DNA of 64,000 nt, taken from the NCBI GenBank assembly GCA_023014485.1, contig JAJOZX010005789.1, positions 36,001 to 100,000 on the forward strand, given 5' to 3'. The notes under the pieces were generated by a model. That model had not been told where the DNA came from and did no database searches. It worked only from the letters and a program-made list of their open reading frames with translations. The position numbers were made by a program, and so were the translations under genes. This DNA is from Bathynomus jamesi. Lineage: Eukaryota > Arthropoda > Malacostraca > Isopoda > Cirolanidae. This document shows positions 31,552-41,690 of the stretch, in pieces. The first letter of the stretch is position 1. Each line of letters begins with the position of its first letter.

Positions 31552-32943
31552 CAGTGCCCGCGAAAAGTATCCGATCACCCTTAAAATTTGTATTTTTTAC
31601 ATAAAAAACAATGTTTAAATGTATACTAACCTTATATTAGTATTTTGTCATCTGTCCTTTGGTTTGGATGACTTGTTCTAGACGTTTTGGCATGGATTTA
31701 ATCAAGTTTTGACAAACTTCCACTGATATTTCCTTGCACCATACCTTTTTGATGGCCTCTTGTAATTTTTCGACTGAGCCAGTGTCGTGGCATTCAACCT
31801 TATTTTTTATTATTAGCCACAGATTTTCTATCGGATTGAGATCTGGACTATTACCAGGCCAATCCAAAATATCAAATTTATTGTCAGTAATCCATTTTGT
31901 CACTATTTTGGCCCTGTGACATGGTGCACCATCATGCATGTATGTTTTTGTCCTTTGGATTGCCATTGCCATTGGAAGTTTATCCTGTAGCATTGCTAAA
32001 TACCGTGCACCATTCATAGTTGTGTTCTTCGGAAGAAAATATAAGTTTCCACGCCCATAGTAACCGAAACAACCCCAAACCATCACACTTGGAGGGTGTT
32101 TCATTGTCTTTAGGGTGTATTTAGGGTCCATCCTATCTGAGCCAATAGGCCGGTGAACCTTTTTTGGACAACTTCTGAATGTCAAAATGTCGACTCATCG
32201 CTAAATAAAACCTTCTTCCAGTCATCAACAGTCCAATGAATGTATTTTTTACAAAATGCGACACGTTTTTTACGCATTTTTTCATTAATGAACGGTTTCT
32301 TAGCAGCATGGCGAGATGGTAATCCGAGTTCTTTTTGGAGCCGCTCCTGGATAGTTCGTTCAGAAACACCAGATAACAAATTATTCATATTAAATTTTAT
32401 TTCTTTCGCAGTTATTGTTGGGTTTTTCAATACTAAACGTTTCATAAGTTTGTCTGTTCGCGAATTTGTTTTTCTCGGTCTGCCAGATCGTTTTTTAGGG
32501 ACTGGCGTGGTTAGGCCACCATTGTTCTCAGCCCGTGAAACCCATAAATTAACGGTACTTTGGGATATGTTTAATTCCTTAGCTATCTGTCTCTGTGATT
32601 TCCCACATACATGCAAAGCAACAATAGCACCTCGACAATCACTCTTAAGTTGTTTTTTAGCACACATTATATATAAATTTTATTTACACCACTTTCTGTA
32701 AAAAAAAAAAAAATCAAGAAATTTACACAAACAGTGAAATCTGACAAATTTGAGACACAGCCACCCGCAACGAAGGCTACCAGAACACTAATTTGAGAAT
32801 GCGTTGGATAGCTCTCATATCAGCGAGCAACCTCAAAGTTACCAGATGTCGCTAGAACAAATAGAAAGTGAATTACGTGTCTCTGAATATCAAGGGAAAA
32901 TATTGTATTTTCTTGAGTGATCGGATACTTTTCGCGGGCACTG
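31552..32943 (-). mobile_element. Complete-ended Tc1-like transposon (DD34E)
   Basis: The ends are CAGTGCCCGCGAAAAGTATC and the inverse GATACTTTTCGCGGGCACTG, bordered by TA. It is 1392 bp long with a single transposase split by one frameshift. It sits in (AT)n on both sides. Confidence 0.9.
31637..32667 (-). pseudogene. Tc1 transposase with a single frameshift
   Basis: The first part (32667 to about 32182) reads MCAKKQLKSDCRGAIVALH, then a paired-like HTH (QRQIAKELNISQSTVNLW), the GRPRK AT-hook-like motif, and LFSDEST with the first catalytic Asp. A one-base frame change near 32182-32190 moves the rest into another frame: PPSVMVWGCFGYYGRG, TYMHDGAPCHRA (second D) and GNSPDLNPIENLW (Glu), with 34 residues between D and E, i.e. 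DD34E. It ends near KGQMTKY. Apart from the single frame change all expected parts are present, so this copy has only just lost coding capacity, unless the frameshift is a sequencing error in the T-run. Confidence 0.9.
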
Positions 32944-32952
<9 letters not shown>

Positions 32953-33002
<50 letters not shown>

Positions 33003-33006
33003 ATAT
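32953..33006. repeat. (AT)n microsatellite
   Basis: Separates the Tc1 element from the next mariner; both elements end within AT runs. Confidence 0.95.
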
Positions 33007-33007
33007 A

Positions 33008-34488
33008 CAGGGTGTCCGAGAATTATCTGTGCAATTTTTGGCTGTTATTAAAAGTCAACCATGAAGTGTAGAAATTCCAGTGTTATCCCATTTTACAGAG
33101 AATTCATTAAGTTTTTTTTTCTGATACCAAGTTTTGACAAGTTTTTTAGAAATTCCAGTGTATCCGAAAATTATCTGTACAATTTCATCTTTTAATAAAA
33201 TTCTTGATAACACACGTAAAATTCTTAAACAAGATTATTTAGAATCTGTATTTTCAAAAGTTTCTTTTATTAAGTAACGTTGTTACAAACATTCGATATG
33301 TTCACCATCAGTGATTCGCAAAACATCCAATCGATAATCCAAATGTTGCCATGTGCGCTGCAGCATATCCACATCAATTCGCTCAATAGCAGCTGTGATT
33401 CTTGCTTTTAAATCATCAATGTCTGTCACCCGCGTATTGTACACAAGATCTTTGACGAATCCCCAAAGAAACTAATCACAGGTGTGATGTCGGGAGATCT
33501 AGCCGGCCAATGAATTGCACCTCCACGGCCAATCCACCTGTTTGGGAATATCTCGTTCAGGGACTTACGGACGATGAAGGCCCAATGTGGCGGTGCGCCA
33601 TCTTGCTGAAAAATGATGCGTGGATGCAGTGCTTCCAATTGCGGATAGACAAAGTGTTGCAACATGTCCAGGTAGGTATTGGAGGTCACTGTTGATTCAC
33701 CGAAGAAAAATGGTCCAATCACGCGATCATGTAACAGGCCACACCACACATTAACTTTAGGACTGTCTCTGATGTGCTCTTCTATGCAATGTGGATTTTG
33801 TGACCCCCATATGCGCACATTTTGTTTGTTTACCTTGCCTGAAACATGAAAAGTTGCCTCGTCCGAAAACATGATTCTTGCCAAGAACGCATTGTCCTGG
33901 TCGACTCTGTCAAGCAGAGTCATTGCAAATTCCTTACGGGAGACCTTATCTTCTTGCGTAATCTGTTGCAAGATTTGCAACTTGTAAGGATGCAACTTCA
34001 AACGTTTACGCAAGACATCATGCACTGTCGAACGAGGTATCTGTAACTCTGGTGATGCAATTCTTGTCGACTTGCGTGGACTGCGAACAAAAGCCTCTCG
34101 CCTCTTGAATGCGCTCGACATTTTCAAAAGACGTTCGAGGCCGCCCTGCTCCTTTCTTATGCTCTACACTTCCAGTTTCCTTAAACCTTTTATACCAAGC
34201 TCGTATGGTTACTCTTGATGGAGGGTTTTCTGTTGTAATTAGTTCTAAACCTTCGTTGAACTTGTGTATCTGATTTTGTTTCGATAAACCATTCAACACT
34301 GTGCTTTCTCCTGTGGATTCATTAAGGATGAGGGTGTGTATGAATATCTGAAAAAGAAAAAACTTGTCAAAACTTATCAGAAAAAACTTAATGAGTTTCT
34401 CTGTAAAATGGGACAACACTGGAATTTCTACACTTCATGGTTGACTTTTAATAACACCCAAAAATTGTACAGATAATTCTCGGACACC

Positions 34489-34491
<3 letters not shown>
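33008..34491 (-). mobile_element. Mariner-like element with about 110-bp TIRs
   Basis: The ends CAGGGTGTCCGAGAATTATC and GATAATTCTCGGACACCCTG extend into unusually long inverted repeats of about 110 bp (to 33118 and from 34395), bordered by TA. It is 1484 bp long and contains a broken transposase gene. Confidence 0.88.
33270..34419 (-). pseudogene. Mariner-like transposase (DD41D type), frameshifted
   Basis: The minus-strand frame from 34419 covers the N-terminal HTH portion (TIRAWYKRFKETGSVEHKKG, then GRPRTS). A frame change near 34100 passes to EAFVRSPRKSTRIASPELQI, MFSDEATFHVSGK (first D), [12 protein letters not shown] (second D) and RSPDITPV, after which the third Asp region is disrupted (ISFFGDSS). 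The C-terminal part (DIDDLKARITAAI, GEHIECL) continues in a third frame to about 33280. It resembles the intact DD41D copy at 30235 but belongs to a different subfamily with longer terminal repeats. Non-functional. Confidence 0.85.
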
Positions 34492-34493
<2 letters not shown>

Positions 34494-34524
<31 letters not shown>

Positions 34525-35926
34525 CTTACTTTAACTTTACTTATATCATTATTTACTTTAATCTTTGTCATTTATCAGGTTTTTTTTATTCAAAGAATTG
34601 GTTTCAATTTCATTTCAATTTAAAAAAAGGGGGGGGGCATATGCAATGGGTAGGGGGGGCGCATAGCGGTGTAATTACAGTATGTTGTTTAGGGGCCCAA
34701 AGGAAACTCCGAGCAGTGTGTAGAATAATAATACAAAATTTCAACCCCCCCCCCCCCCGATTATATACACCTTTCTAAACAAACCATTTACGCCTTCTAA
34801 ACCAGATTAAGCCAATTGGCTTATTAAGACTTCTAAGCCAACTGAGGCTGTCAAGAACTTCAGTATACGACGAGATATGCCGGCGAAAAGTTCTCTCTCC
34901 TCCACTCTCCTCTATCTCTCTTAGGTTACCTTCCTAGGTCAGGTCAGGGTACCCCTTTTGGGGGGAGTCATTCTTCCAGTCCTCCCTTCAACCCCCTCTC
35001 CCCTTCATGCAGCTTGGGGGCTAAACCCCCCCTTCCTTGCATACCCCCTCCCCCATGGGTGCCAACCCTCCTTCCCCCATGGATGCCAACCTTCTTCCCC
35101 CATGGGTGCCAACCCCCTCTTCCCCCTTTGCAACAACTGATCAACATTGCATTGCAATTTGCACTCTCCCATTTTGCAGTCATACTACTTTTGTTCTTAA
35201 TCACCCTTTTAAGAATTCTTTTCGTCCTATTTTATATTTTTACGAAACATGTCAACGCCAACAAATCTTTCTCCACGGATGAGGTATCTTATGAATTATT
35301 TGTTTAAAGACACTTTCACAGTCATATATGCATTACACCGACCGTTCTTATCGCAATAGCTTATCCTTTTCACTGGTTTAACAGTTCCGGAAAGAAGTTC
35401 GCCTAGAATCATACAATTTTTTAAACCATAAAAACTTACTAATTGGTTATATTCTGATTTTATTTGTATATTTTATTCTCTTTGGTGGCTAATAAAATTC
35501 CGAAAACAAAACCAATAATTACTGCATAAGTCACTTTTATGCATTTTAGATATTTTATGTTAGTAGATGAACTTATTTCCGAAACTGGTCATCCCAGCTT
35601 TTAATGTATATTTGAAATATTACTCTAGATTACTTATACAGATATGTCAATTGGAAATATTTGTTTATGAAAACCTTTTCTCAAAGCGTATTTGGAAACT
35701 ATGATATTTTTAATCACTTCAGTCTTCGGGATTAAAAGTTAAAAACACAAAAGCTTTTTAATTTCATTTATTTACGTTTAAATTTTAAAATTCTCATTTC
35801 TCGCTTTTATTTTCCGTCTAATTAGACAAAAAATGCATAAATGCAATAATTTTATTAACCACATTTAGTATTATTAGTCTATGCTGAAATACATAAAACC
35901 CCTCTTCAATTGAAATACATTCTCTC
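34494..35926. other. Anonymous region with homopolymer runs and a small minisatellite
   Basis: (AT)n at 34494-34517, G-runs near 34628-34660, and a C-run near 34743-34758. A 27-bp unit containing CCCATGGGTGCCAACC is repeated about three times at 35053-35125. Proline-rich open frames over the minisatellite (35014-35307 and mirror) are composition artefacts. No gene is supported. Confidence 0.6.
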
Positions 35927-35943
35927 TCTCTCTCTCTGTATAT

Positions 35944-36132
35944 ACAGGTTGTTCTGAATTACCTACTAAACTTTTATATAAACACAATATTTTAACAAAA
36001 ATTATGGAATATTTAACAATTTTAATTCAAGCAACATTAACTGTTTATTTTAGATGTCAACGTGTCTTCCTTCAACTTCAACACATTGTTCACAACGTTC
36101 GACTACTGATCGACAGACATACAAAAGTTTAC
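35944..36132 (-). pseudogene. Mariner-like remnant, array copy 1
   Basis: Starts at an ACAGGTTGTTCTGAATTACC end and contains, on the minus strand, the last 29 or so codons of a mariner-like transposase (VVERCEQC region, ending HFEHLK in better copies). The same fossil occurs in each array unit just after the (CT)n tract. Confidence 0.6.
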
Positions 36133-36705
36133 AAGGTAATTTAGATCATTGTGTGTATATATATATATGAGAAAAATAAGATATTATTTCAAAATAAGGT
36201 GGAAGTACATCGTTACCTTTAAAATATGGAAAAGACTTATGAGATGCAACAACAAATGTGAATAAAGGCAATTGCAACATAAATTGTCAATATTATATAA
36301 ATCATAATAAGAAACCATGAATTTCGTGGTAATTGCCACAATTTATTGTAAAAATGGACTAAATCCGAAGAAAGAAATGGGTGATGAAGACGAAACAAAA
36401 TGAAAAATAAAATAAAGTTATTTAAATAATCCTTTATTTTCAATAGATATTTTGACGAATTGAAATACAATTTTTCATTTTCCACTTCATTCATTTGAAC
36501 AGAGACAGGAGATAAAACACTGCCATTAATACTTTTTATATTGTTTGCGTAGATGAAGAAAATGTAATATTATTACGAAGAATATTGGAAACTGAAATTA
36601 TCTTTTGGTTTTCAGGGAGTAAAATTTTGATGAAAAAATCCAAAACAACAAAGCAGATTACTGAAGAAATTTGAAGTACCATAACTGAAAATGCCTTTTC
36701 TCATT

Positions 36706-36712
<7 letters not shown>
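36133..36712. repeat. Array spacer block, copy in the FReD-less unit
   Basis: The roughly 560-bp spacer shared by all units. It contains a 50-80 codon minus-strand frame (ILFFILFRLHHPFLSS) present in each copy; this looks like repeat-derived noise, with no recognisable domain. Confidence 0.85.
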
Positions 36713-36776
<64 letters not shown>

Positions 36777-36785
36777 TATATATAT
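36713..36785. repeat. (AT)n microsatellite
   Basis: Long AT tract at the conserved array position. Confidence 0.95.
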
Positions 36786-36828
36786 ATACACACACACACG
36801 CGAGTTTAAATATATACTGACAATATTA

Positions 36829-37800
36829 CCAGTAGGTAGCTGGATTGGAAACTGGCTGAAGAATAGACGGCAGAGGGTTGTAATTAAAAGGGCTGCTCGG
36901 GTTGGGCCTCGATCACTAGCGGGGTTCCGTTTTGGGGCCACTGTTACTTATCATTTACATAAATGATATCGACGCTGGCATCGTCAGTAGGATCGTCAAA
37001 TTCGCTGATGAAACCAAGCTTGGGGCTAATGTTGGGACGTCCGAAGCGATCGAGCAATTGCATGCGGACCTACGTAGGATAGGAGAGTGGTCCGAAAAAT
37101 GGCAAATGCCGTTTAACTTGGGTAAATACAAGGTCATGCACATTGGCTACGCCAATCCCAAGTTGGACTACTCCATGTTGGGGAGTAATATCGAGGCCAC
37201 TGATTTGGTAAAGAACTTTGGTGCGCTAATTAGCAGCGACCTTAAGTTTACCAAACGGTGCGTAGAGGTAAAAAAGAAAGCCCAGAAGCTGTTGGGTTAT
37301 ATCAAGAGGCAATTTCGATTTCGGAACAAGGAGATTGTGCTCTCTCTGTACAAATCCATGGTTCGGCCGCACCTGGAGTACACTGTGCAGTTGTGGTCGC
37401 CCGCCCACAGGAAAGATATTGAGAGGCGGGAGTGAGTCCAAGCGAGGGTCACAAAGTTAATCCCTTCTGTTGGGCATATGGGCTACAATCGACGCTTACA
37501 CGCCTTGAATTTGTTTACGCTGGAAACTCGGAGGCTGTGCGGTCAACTCATCGACGTTTTCAAACTCTTACACGGGTTCGACGATGTCGATTATTGAAGC
37601 ATGTTTAGTTTAAATGATGACTCAACTCGCAACAATGGTTGGAAGTTGGGTTTGAAACGGTTTAGCACTAGTGTGTGTGTTGGAATTACTTTACCTATAA
37701 GATCTGTGTCACGTAGAAGAGGCTACCTTCAGAAGTTGTGAACAGTTCCTCTGTGGATCTGTTCAAGAAAAGGTTAGACCGAATTTTGCACACTATTTGA
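36829..37800 (+). pseudogene. CR1/L2-type LINE RT fragment, array copy A
   Basis: Begins abruptly at GSWIGNWLKNRRQRVVIK in the RT fingers-palm region. It continues with [16 protein letters not shown], where the usual FADD box reads FADE, then [32 protein letters not shown] and VRPHLEYTVQLWSPA. The C-terminus (LDRILHTI) ends at 37800. The left edge is fused directly to the first about 25 bp of a FReD promoter block (GACAATATTACCA), so the FReD gene expected between them is missing. A frame change occurs near 36950 and a stop at about 37433. Confidence 0.85.
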
Positions 37801-37869
37801 GGGTGTAGGAATTTTTCCCTGGCACCCGTTGCCATTGATGCCTAGCTCTCTCTCTCTCTCTCTCTCTGT

Positions 37870-38064
37870 ATATAGAGGTTGTTCTGAAATTACCTACTAA
37901 ACTAGTATATAAACGCACTGTCTTAACAAAAATTATGCAATATTTAACAATTTTATTTCAAGCAAAAATAATTGTTTATTTTAGATGTTCAAAGTGTCTT
38001 CCTTCAACTTGAACACATTGTTCACAACGTTCGACTACTGATCGACAGACATACAAAAGTTTAC
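37870..38064 (-). pseudogene. Mariner-like remnant, array copy 2
   Basis: Same fossil as 35944-36132, preceded by (CT)n at 37847-37867; the minus strand reads the C-terminal end of a mariner-like transposase (LLYVCRSVVERCEQC, HFEH). Confidence 0.6.
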
Positions 38065-38578
38065 TTTCTAATTTTAGAACATCGTGTGTATATATGAGAA
38101 AAATAAGATATTATTTCAAATTATGGTGGAAGTACATCGTTACCTTTAAAATATAAAATACACTTATGAGATGCAACAACAAATGTAAATAAAGGCAATT
38201 GCAACAATTTATTGTAAAAACGGACTAAATCCGAAGAAAGAAATGGGTGATGAAGACGAAACAAAATGAAAAATATAATAAAGTTAATTAAATAATCCTT
38301 TATTTTCAATACATATTTTGACGAATTGAAGTAAAATTTTTCATTTTCCAGTTCATTTATTTGAACAGAGACAGGATATAAAACACTGACATTAATACTT
38401 TTTATATTGTCTGCGTTGATAAAAAAAATATATTATTACGAAGAATATTGGAAACTGAAATTATGTTTTAGTTTTCACGGAGTAAAATTTTGATGAAAAA
38501 ATCCAAAACAACAAAGCAGATTACTGAAGAAATTTCAAGAAGTACCATAACTGAAAATGCCTTTTCGCATTTATTATA
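38065..38578. repeat. Array spacer block
   Basis: Spacer homologous to 36133-36712 with a small internal deletion near 38195. Confidence 0.85.
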
Positions 38579-38645
38579 TACTAGTAGGTCACCCGGCGTT
38601 GCCCGAGTAACCTAAAACCCGCACTTTGTGCGGGTTCTAAAATAT
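38579..38645 (-). mobile_element. Possible Helitron 3' end
   Basis: On the plus strand ACTAGTAGGTCACCCGGCGT then TGCCCGAGTAAC. Read on the minus strand this ends in CTAGT after a GC-rich segment, the layout of Helitron 3' termini. A perfect AACCCGCAC/GTGCGGGTT hairpin lies 20 bp inside. No 5' TC end or Rep/helicase is visible. Confidence 0.35.
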
Positions 38646-38684
38646 CCCAGCTGAAGGTCGAATATTTTCTCTTTAACCAAACTA

Positions 38685-38840
38685 TTACGACTTAACCTAA
38701 CCAATCGTCAAGGGCGTACAATTAACCTAAAAAAATAAATAAAAAACAATAAATTTTTTTTTATTTATTTATTTTTATTAAGAAGAGGATTCTTTATACT
38801 GTACGGCATTGACGATTGGTTAGGTTAAGTTATTTAGGTT
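38685..38840. mobile_element. MITE sharing the GGTTAGGTT/AACCAATCGTC ends
   Basis: CTTAACCTAACCAATCGTCA at about 38690 is mirrored by TGACGATTGGTTAGGTTAAG at about 38808. The same words occur in the MITEs at 6765-6980 and 7714-7919, defining a small family. Non-coding. Confidence 0.6.
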
Positions 38841-38994
38841 AGGTTATTTATAAAATAAATAAATAAATAAATAAATAGCACCATTAAATTCCTTGTTAAA
38901 AACTGGTTATTATGAAGTTATTTTAAAATTTGTAAGTTCAACCGTTTGGTTTTCTATAGCGAACAACTAAACAAATAAACAAACTTCCTCTTTT

Positions 38995-39068
38995 ATATAT
39001 ATAAAAATATATATATATATAAATATATAAATAATATATATATATATATATATATATAATAAAAAATA

Positions 39069-39099
<31 letters not shown>

Positions 39100-39100
39100 C
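38995..39100. repeat. (AT)n microsatellite, imperfect
   Basis: Interrupted AT tract at the conserved array position before the FReD3 promoter block. Confidence 0.9.
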
Positions 39101-39121
39101 ACACGGCGAGTTTAAATATAC

Positions 39122-39876
39122 AGGGTGGGCCGTAAGTTTCCATACATAGGAAAATTTAAACGTTTGTTTTTAAGTTTCAGATACCCTAAGAATATGCGTT
39201 TGTAAGATCTTGTTTACTGATGAAGCAAATTTTTACCTTAATGGAGAGGTTAATCGGCAAAACATACGTTATTGGAGTAATGCTAACCCTAACTGGCTGA
39301 GTCCGACGAAGATGCAAGGTGCCGGTAAAGTGATGGTGTGGGCCGGGATATGGGGTGACAGAATTATTGGACCAATTTTTGTCAGTGGAAATCTTAATGC
39401 CGAAAGGTATCTTAACATGTTGCAAGAAGAGATTTTCCCATCCCTGCTAAACGAGGAAGGTAACTTCCCAGTTTACTTCCAGCAAGATGGAGCTCCACCT
39501 CATTATGGTCTTCACGTGCGTCGGTATTTGGATCAGCAGTTTCCGGATGCTTGGATTGGTCGGCGTGGTCCTGTGGAGTGGCCTCCCAGATCCCCAGATC
39601 TCACCCCCCTTGATTTCTATCTTTGGGGGCACTTGAAGGCCATGGTGTATCAGGAAAAAATACGAGACATAAATCATCTAAAGGAACGTATCACCAACGC
39701 CATTACAAGCATAACGTCAACTGTGCTAATGCGTGTTCATCAAGAGTGGGGAACACGTATTGAAATGTGTTTTCAAAACAATGGCAACCATGTAGAGCAT
39801 ATTATATAAATAAAAATGGTTGTCCATAAAAAAATGTTTATTTTTCCTATGTATGGAAACTTACGGCCCACCCTGT
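39122..39876 (+). mobile_element. Internally deleted mariner with a verified TA insertion site
   Basis: The ends CAGGGTGGGCCGTAAGTTTC and GAAACTTACGGCCCACCCTG are exact inverses. The flanks are GTTTAAATATA on the left and TATACTGACAATATT on the right. Other array units read GTTTAAATATATACTGACAA with no insertion, so a single TA was duplicated. It contains only the catalytic portion of a transposase. Confidence 0.93.
39210..39809 (+). pseudogene. Mariner (DD41D) transposase, N-terminally deleted
   Basis: A clean 199-codon frame beginning [18 protein letters not shown] with the first catalytic Asp. It continues with [28 protein letters not shown] (second D) and [17 protein letters not shown] (third D, 41 residues after the second), and ends in a normal mariner C-terminus ([17 protein letters not shown]). 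All of the HTH DNA-binding half is missing and no upstream frame supplies it, so the element is non-autonomous. The undamaged catalytic frame between perfect ends suggests the internal deletion is recent. Confidence 0.88.
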
Positions 39877-39882
39877 ATACTG

Positions 39883-40638
39883 ACAATATTACCAACGTTT
39901 TATTACAGGTTTAATAACGTATAATATAGGGTTTTGTTTTTAGAGAAAGCACTTTTTATATACGTAACTCCTTTATACAGGTAACTCATATTAAATAAAA
40001 TACGAAGAAACTATAATGAATAAAATAAAAAACAAAAAGAAAGAATTAAAAAGAGGAAATAAAGAGACAAACTTAACATAAATAGTACGAATTTGTTTCA
40101 TCACAACATTTACGAACATTGTACGGTTATACAATGAAAAATGAACAATATCTCTCCTTTCATTCGAGCGTGAGAACTTCATAAATGGAGAAAACTCAGC
40201 TTACGAGAATCGATTAAAGGAAAGTCTCATTTGATGCAAGGAAATAAATTTATACGTTAAAAATTTATACCAATTTAAATTTAATTAAAAAGATTTAAAG
40301 GACAGAACCTAATCTAAAACAATATATAAGACCACATTCACTATAAGAAACTCAACTTTGCCTTAAATGAGATTATTAACCAGAAGAGCAAAATCAAAGT
40401 CAGAAATGAGAATGTATCTGTCGTGAGTAAATTCCTTTTGAAACGATCTTATTCGGATTTCAAAAATGTGCTAAACAGGAAAGATAAATTATCAAGATTT
40501 AGGTACGCCCCCAAAACTCCGGATGTTTCGAGAGATATAAAGGAATGATAGAGTGGATAAAAATGTATAAAAGAGAAGGTTTTTCAAAAGTAGCTACTAG
40601 AAGTCATTTGAACAGCAGATTCAACAAGAAGAGAAAAG
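39883..40638 (+). promoter_or_regulatory. FReD3 upstream block with TATA box
   Basis: The conserved block from CAATATTACCAACG to the ATG. TATAAAA lies at 40566-40572. The mariner at 39122-39876 sits immediately upstream and does not break the block. Confidence 0.75.
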
Positions 40639-41556
40639 ATGGTTGAATCAAACCTTCTGATAACTTTGATGATCTTTGGTTTATTGAACAGAGTCTCTTA
40701 TGGAGACACTATTGACTCAAAGATAACAGGACTTTACAATCTTTTTGAAGAGATTGGATTCTCTCCTGCTTGCGTGTCTCAAACTCTGGCACTGTGCGAG
40801 AACTCCGTAAACAATTCTTTTTTGCTTGGAATAAAAAGTCAATTGCATTCACTCGAAAAGCGGACCGCCAACTTGACTGAAATCCCAGAACGTCCTCGTA
40901 ATTGTGAGGATATTTTTAACGTTGGTGACAAGGAGTCCGGAATTCGAACGGTGTACCCTTTCAGTTGTTGTGAAAACCGACCCGTTTCTGTTTTGTGCGA
41001 CCAAACTACTGACGGAGGTAGATGGACGGTGATTCAACATCGAGAGGCTCTTACAGAGAGGGAGAACTTCTTTAGGAAGTGGGTGGAGTACCAACTTGGT
41101 TTCGGGAACCTGAAGGGAGAATTTTGGCTCGGCCTCGATAATATTCACGCTCTCGTTAGTAACATTCTGATGGAATTGAGGGTGGACCTGGAGGACTTCG
41201 AAGGGAAAAAGCGTTGGGCCAAATACGAACACTTTTACATGGAAGACACTGCAGCCAAATACCGCCTGGATTTAGGAAAGTATTCGGGTAATGCAGGGGA
41301 CTCATTTAGTTATCACAGTGGTCAAATGTTTTCAACGAAAGATCAAGACAACGACATAAATAAGAGTTTAAATTGTTCGGAGAAATATCGTGGTGCATGG
41401 TGGTACAAAGCTTGCCACCTCTCCAACTTAAATGGGTATCAGTATGAAGGAAACCACGCTTCGAACGCTGATGGCATCAATTGGCATGGTTTTCGTGGGT
41501 ACAAATACTCCTTAAAGAAAACGTCTCTGAGCCTCAGACCAAAATTTCGAAACTAA
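40639..41556 (+). CDS. FReD3: secreted fibrinogen-related lectin
   Basis: A single-exon 305-aa protein with signal peptide (about 1-22, LITLMIFGLL core, ending SYG/DT), linker with C45 and C53, and a FReD from about 86. It keeps RPRNCEDIFN, Cys-Cys at 110-111, the DQDND calcium motif and NCSEKYRGAWWYKACH-SNLNG, with both standard disulfide pairs. One notable change is TDGGRW: Arg replaces the third glycine (residue 128) of the GGGW signature that is near-invariant in this domain. The NHT glycosylation site seen in FReD1/2/4 is NHA here. Variable C-terminal positions read NKSLN, SNADG and HGFRGYK. It is the first gene of the tight tandem array. The protein is probably secreted, but folding should be checked because of R128. 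Confidence 0.92.
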   Translation: MVESNLLITLMIFGLLNRVSYGDTIDSKITGLYNLFEEIGFSPACVSQTLALCENSVNNSFLLGIKSQLHSLEKRTANLTEIPERPRNCEDIFNVGDKESGIRTVYPFSCCENRPVSVLCDQTTDGGRWTVIQHREALTERENFFRKWVEYQLGFGNLKGEFWLGLDNIHALVSNILMELRVDLEDFEGKKRWAKYEHFYMEDTAAKYRLDLGKYSGNAGDSFSYHSGQMFSTKDQDNDINKSLNCSEKYRGAWWYKACHLSNLNGYQYEGNHASNADGINWHGFRGYKYSLKKTSLSLRPKFRN

Positions 41557-41647
41557 ATGTAAAAAGGATAAATCTGAGATATCATCAAATATTTGTGAAA
41601 AATCTCATAAAAAATGTTACTGATTTGCATTTTTGTTAATAATTATG

Positions 41648-41690
<43 letters not shown>

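Noticed and set aside
35014..35307. Proline-rich frame followed by a hydrophobic segment
   Set aside because: The proline part is a 27-bp minisatellite and the hydrophobic part is AT-rich filler; there is no family resemblance.
37226..37441. Minus-strand frames across the array LINE copies
   Set aside because: Antisense shadows of reverse-transcriptase fragments.
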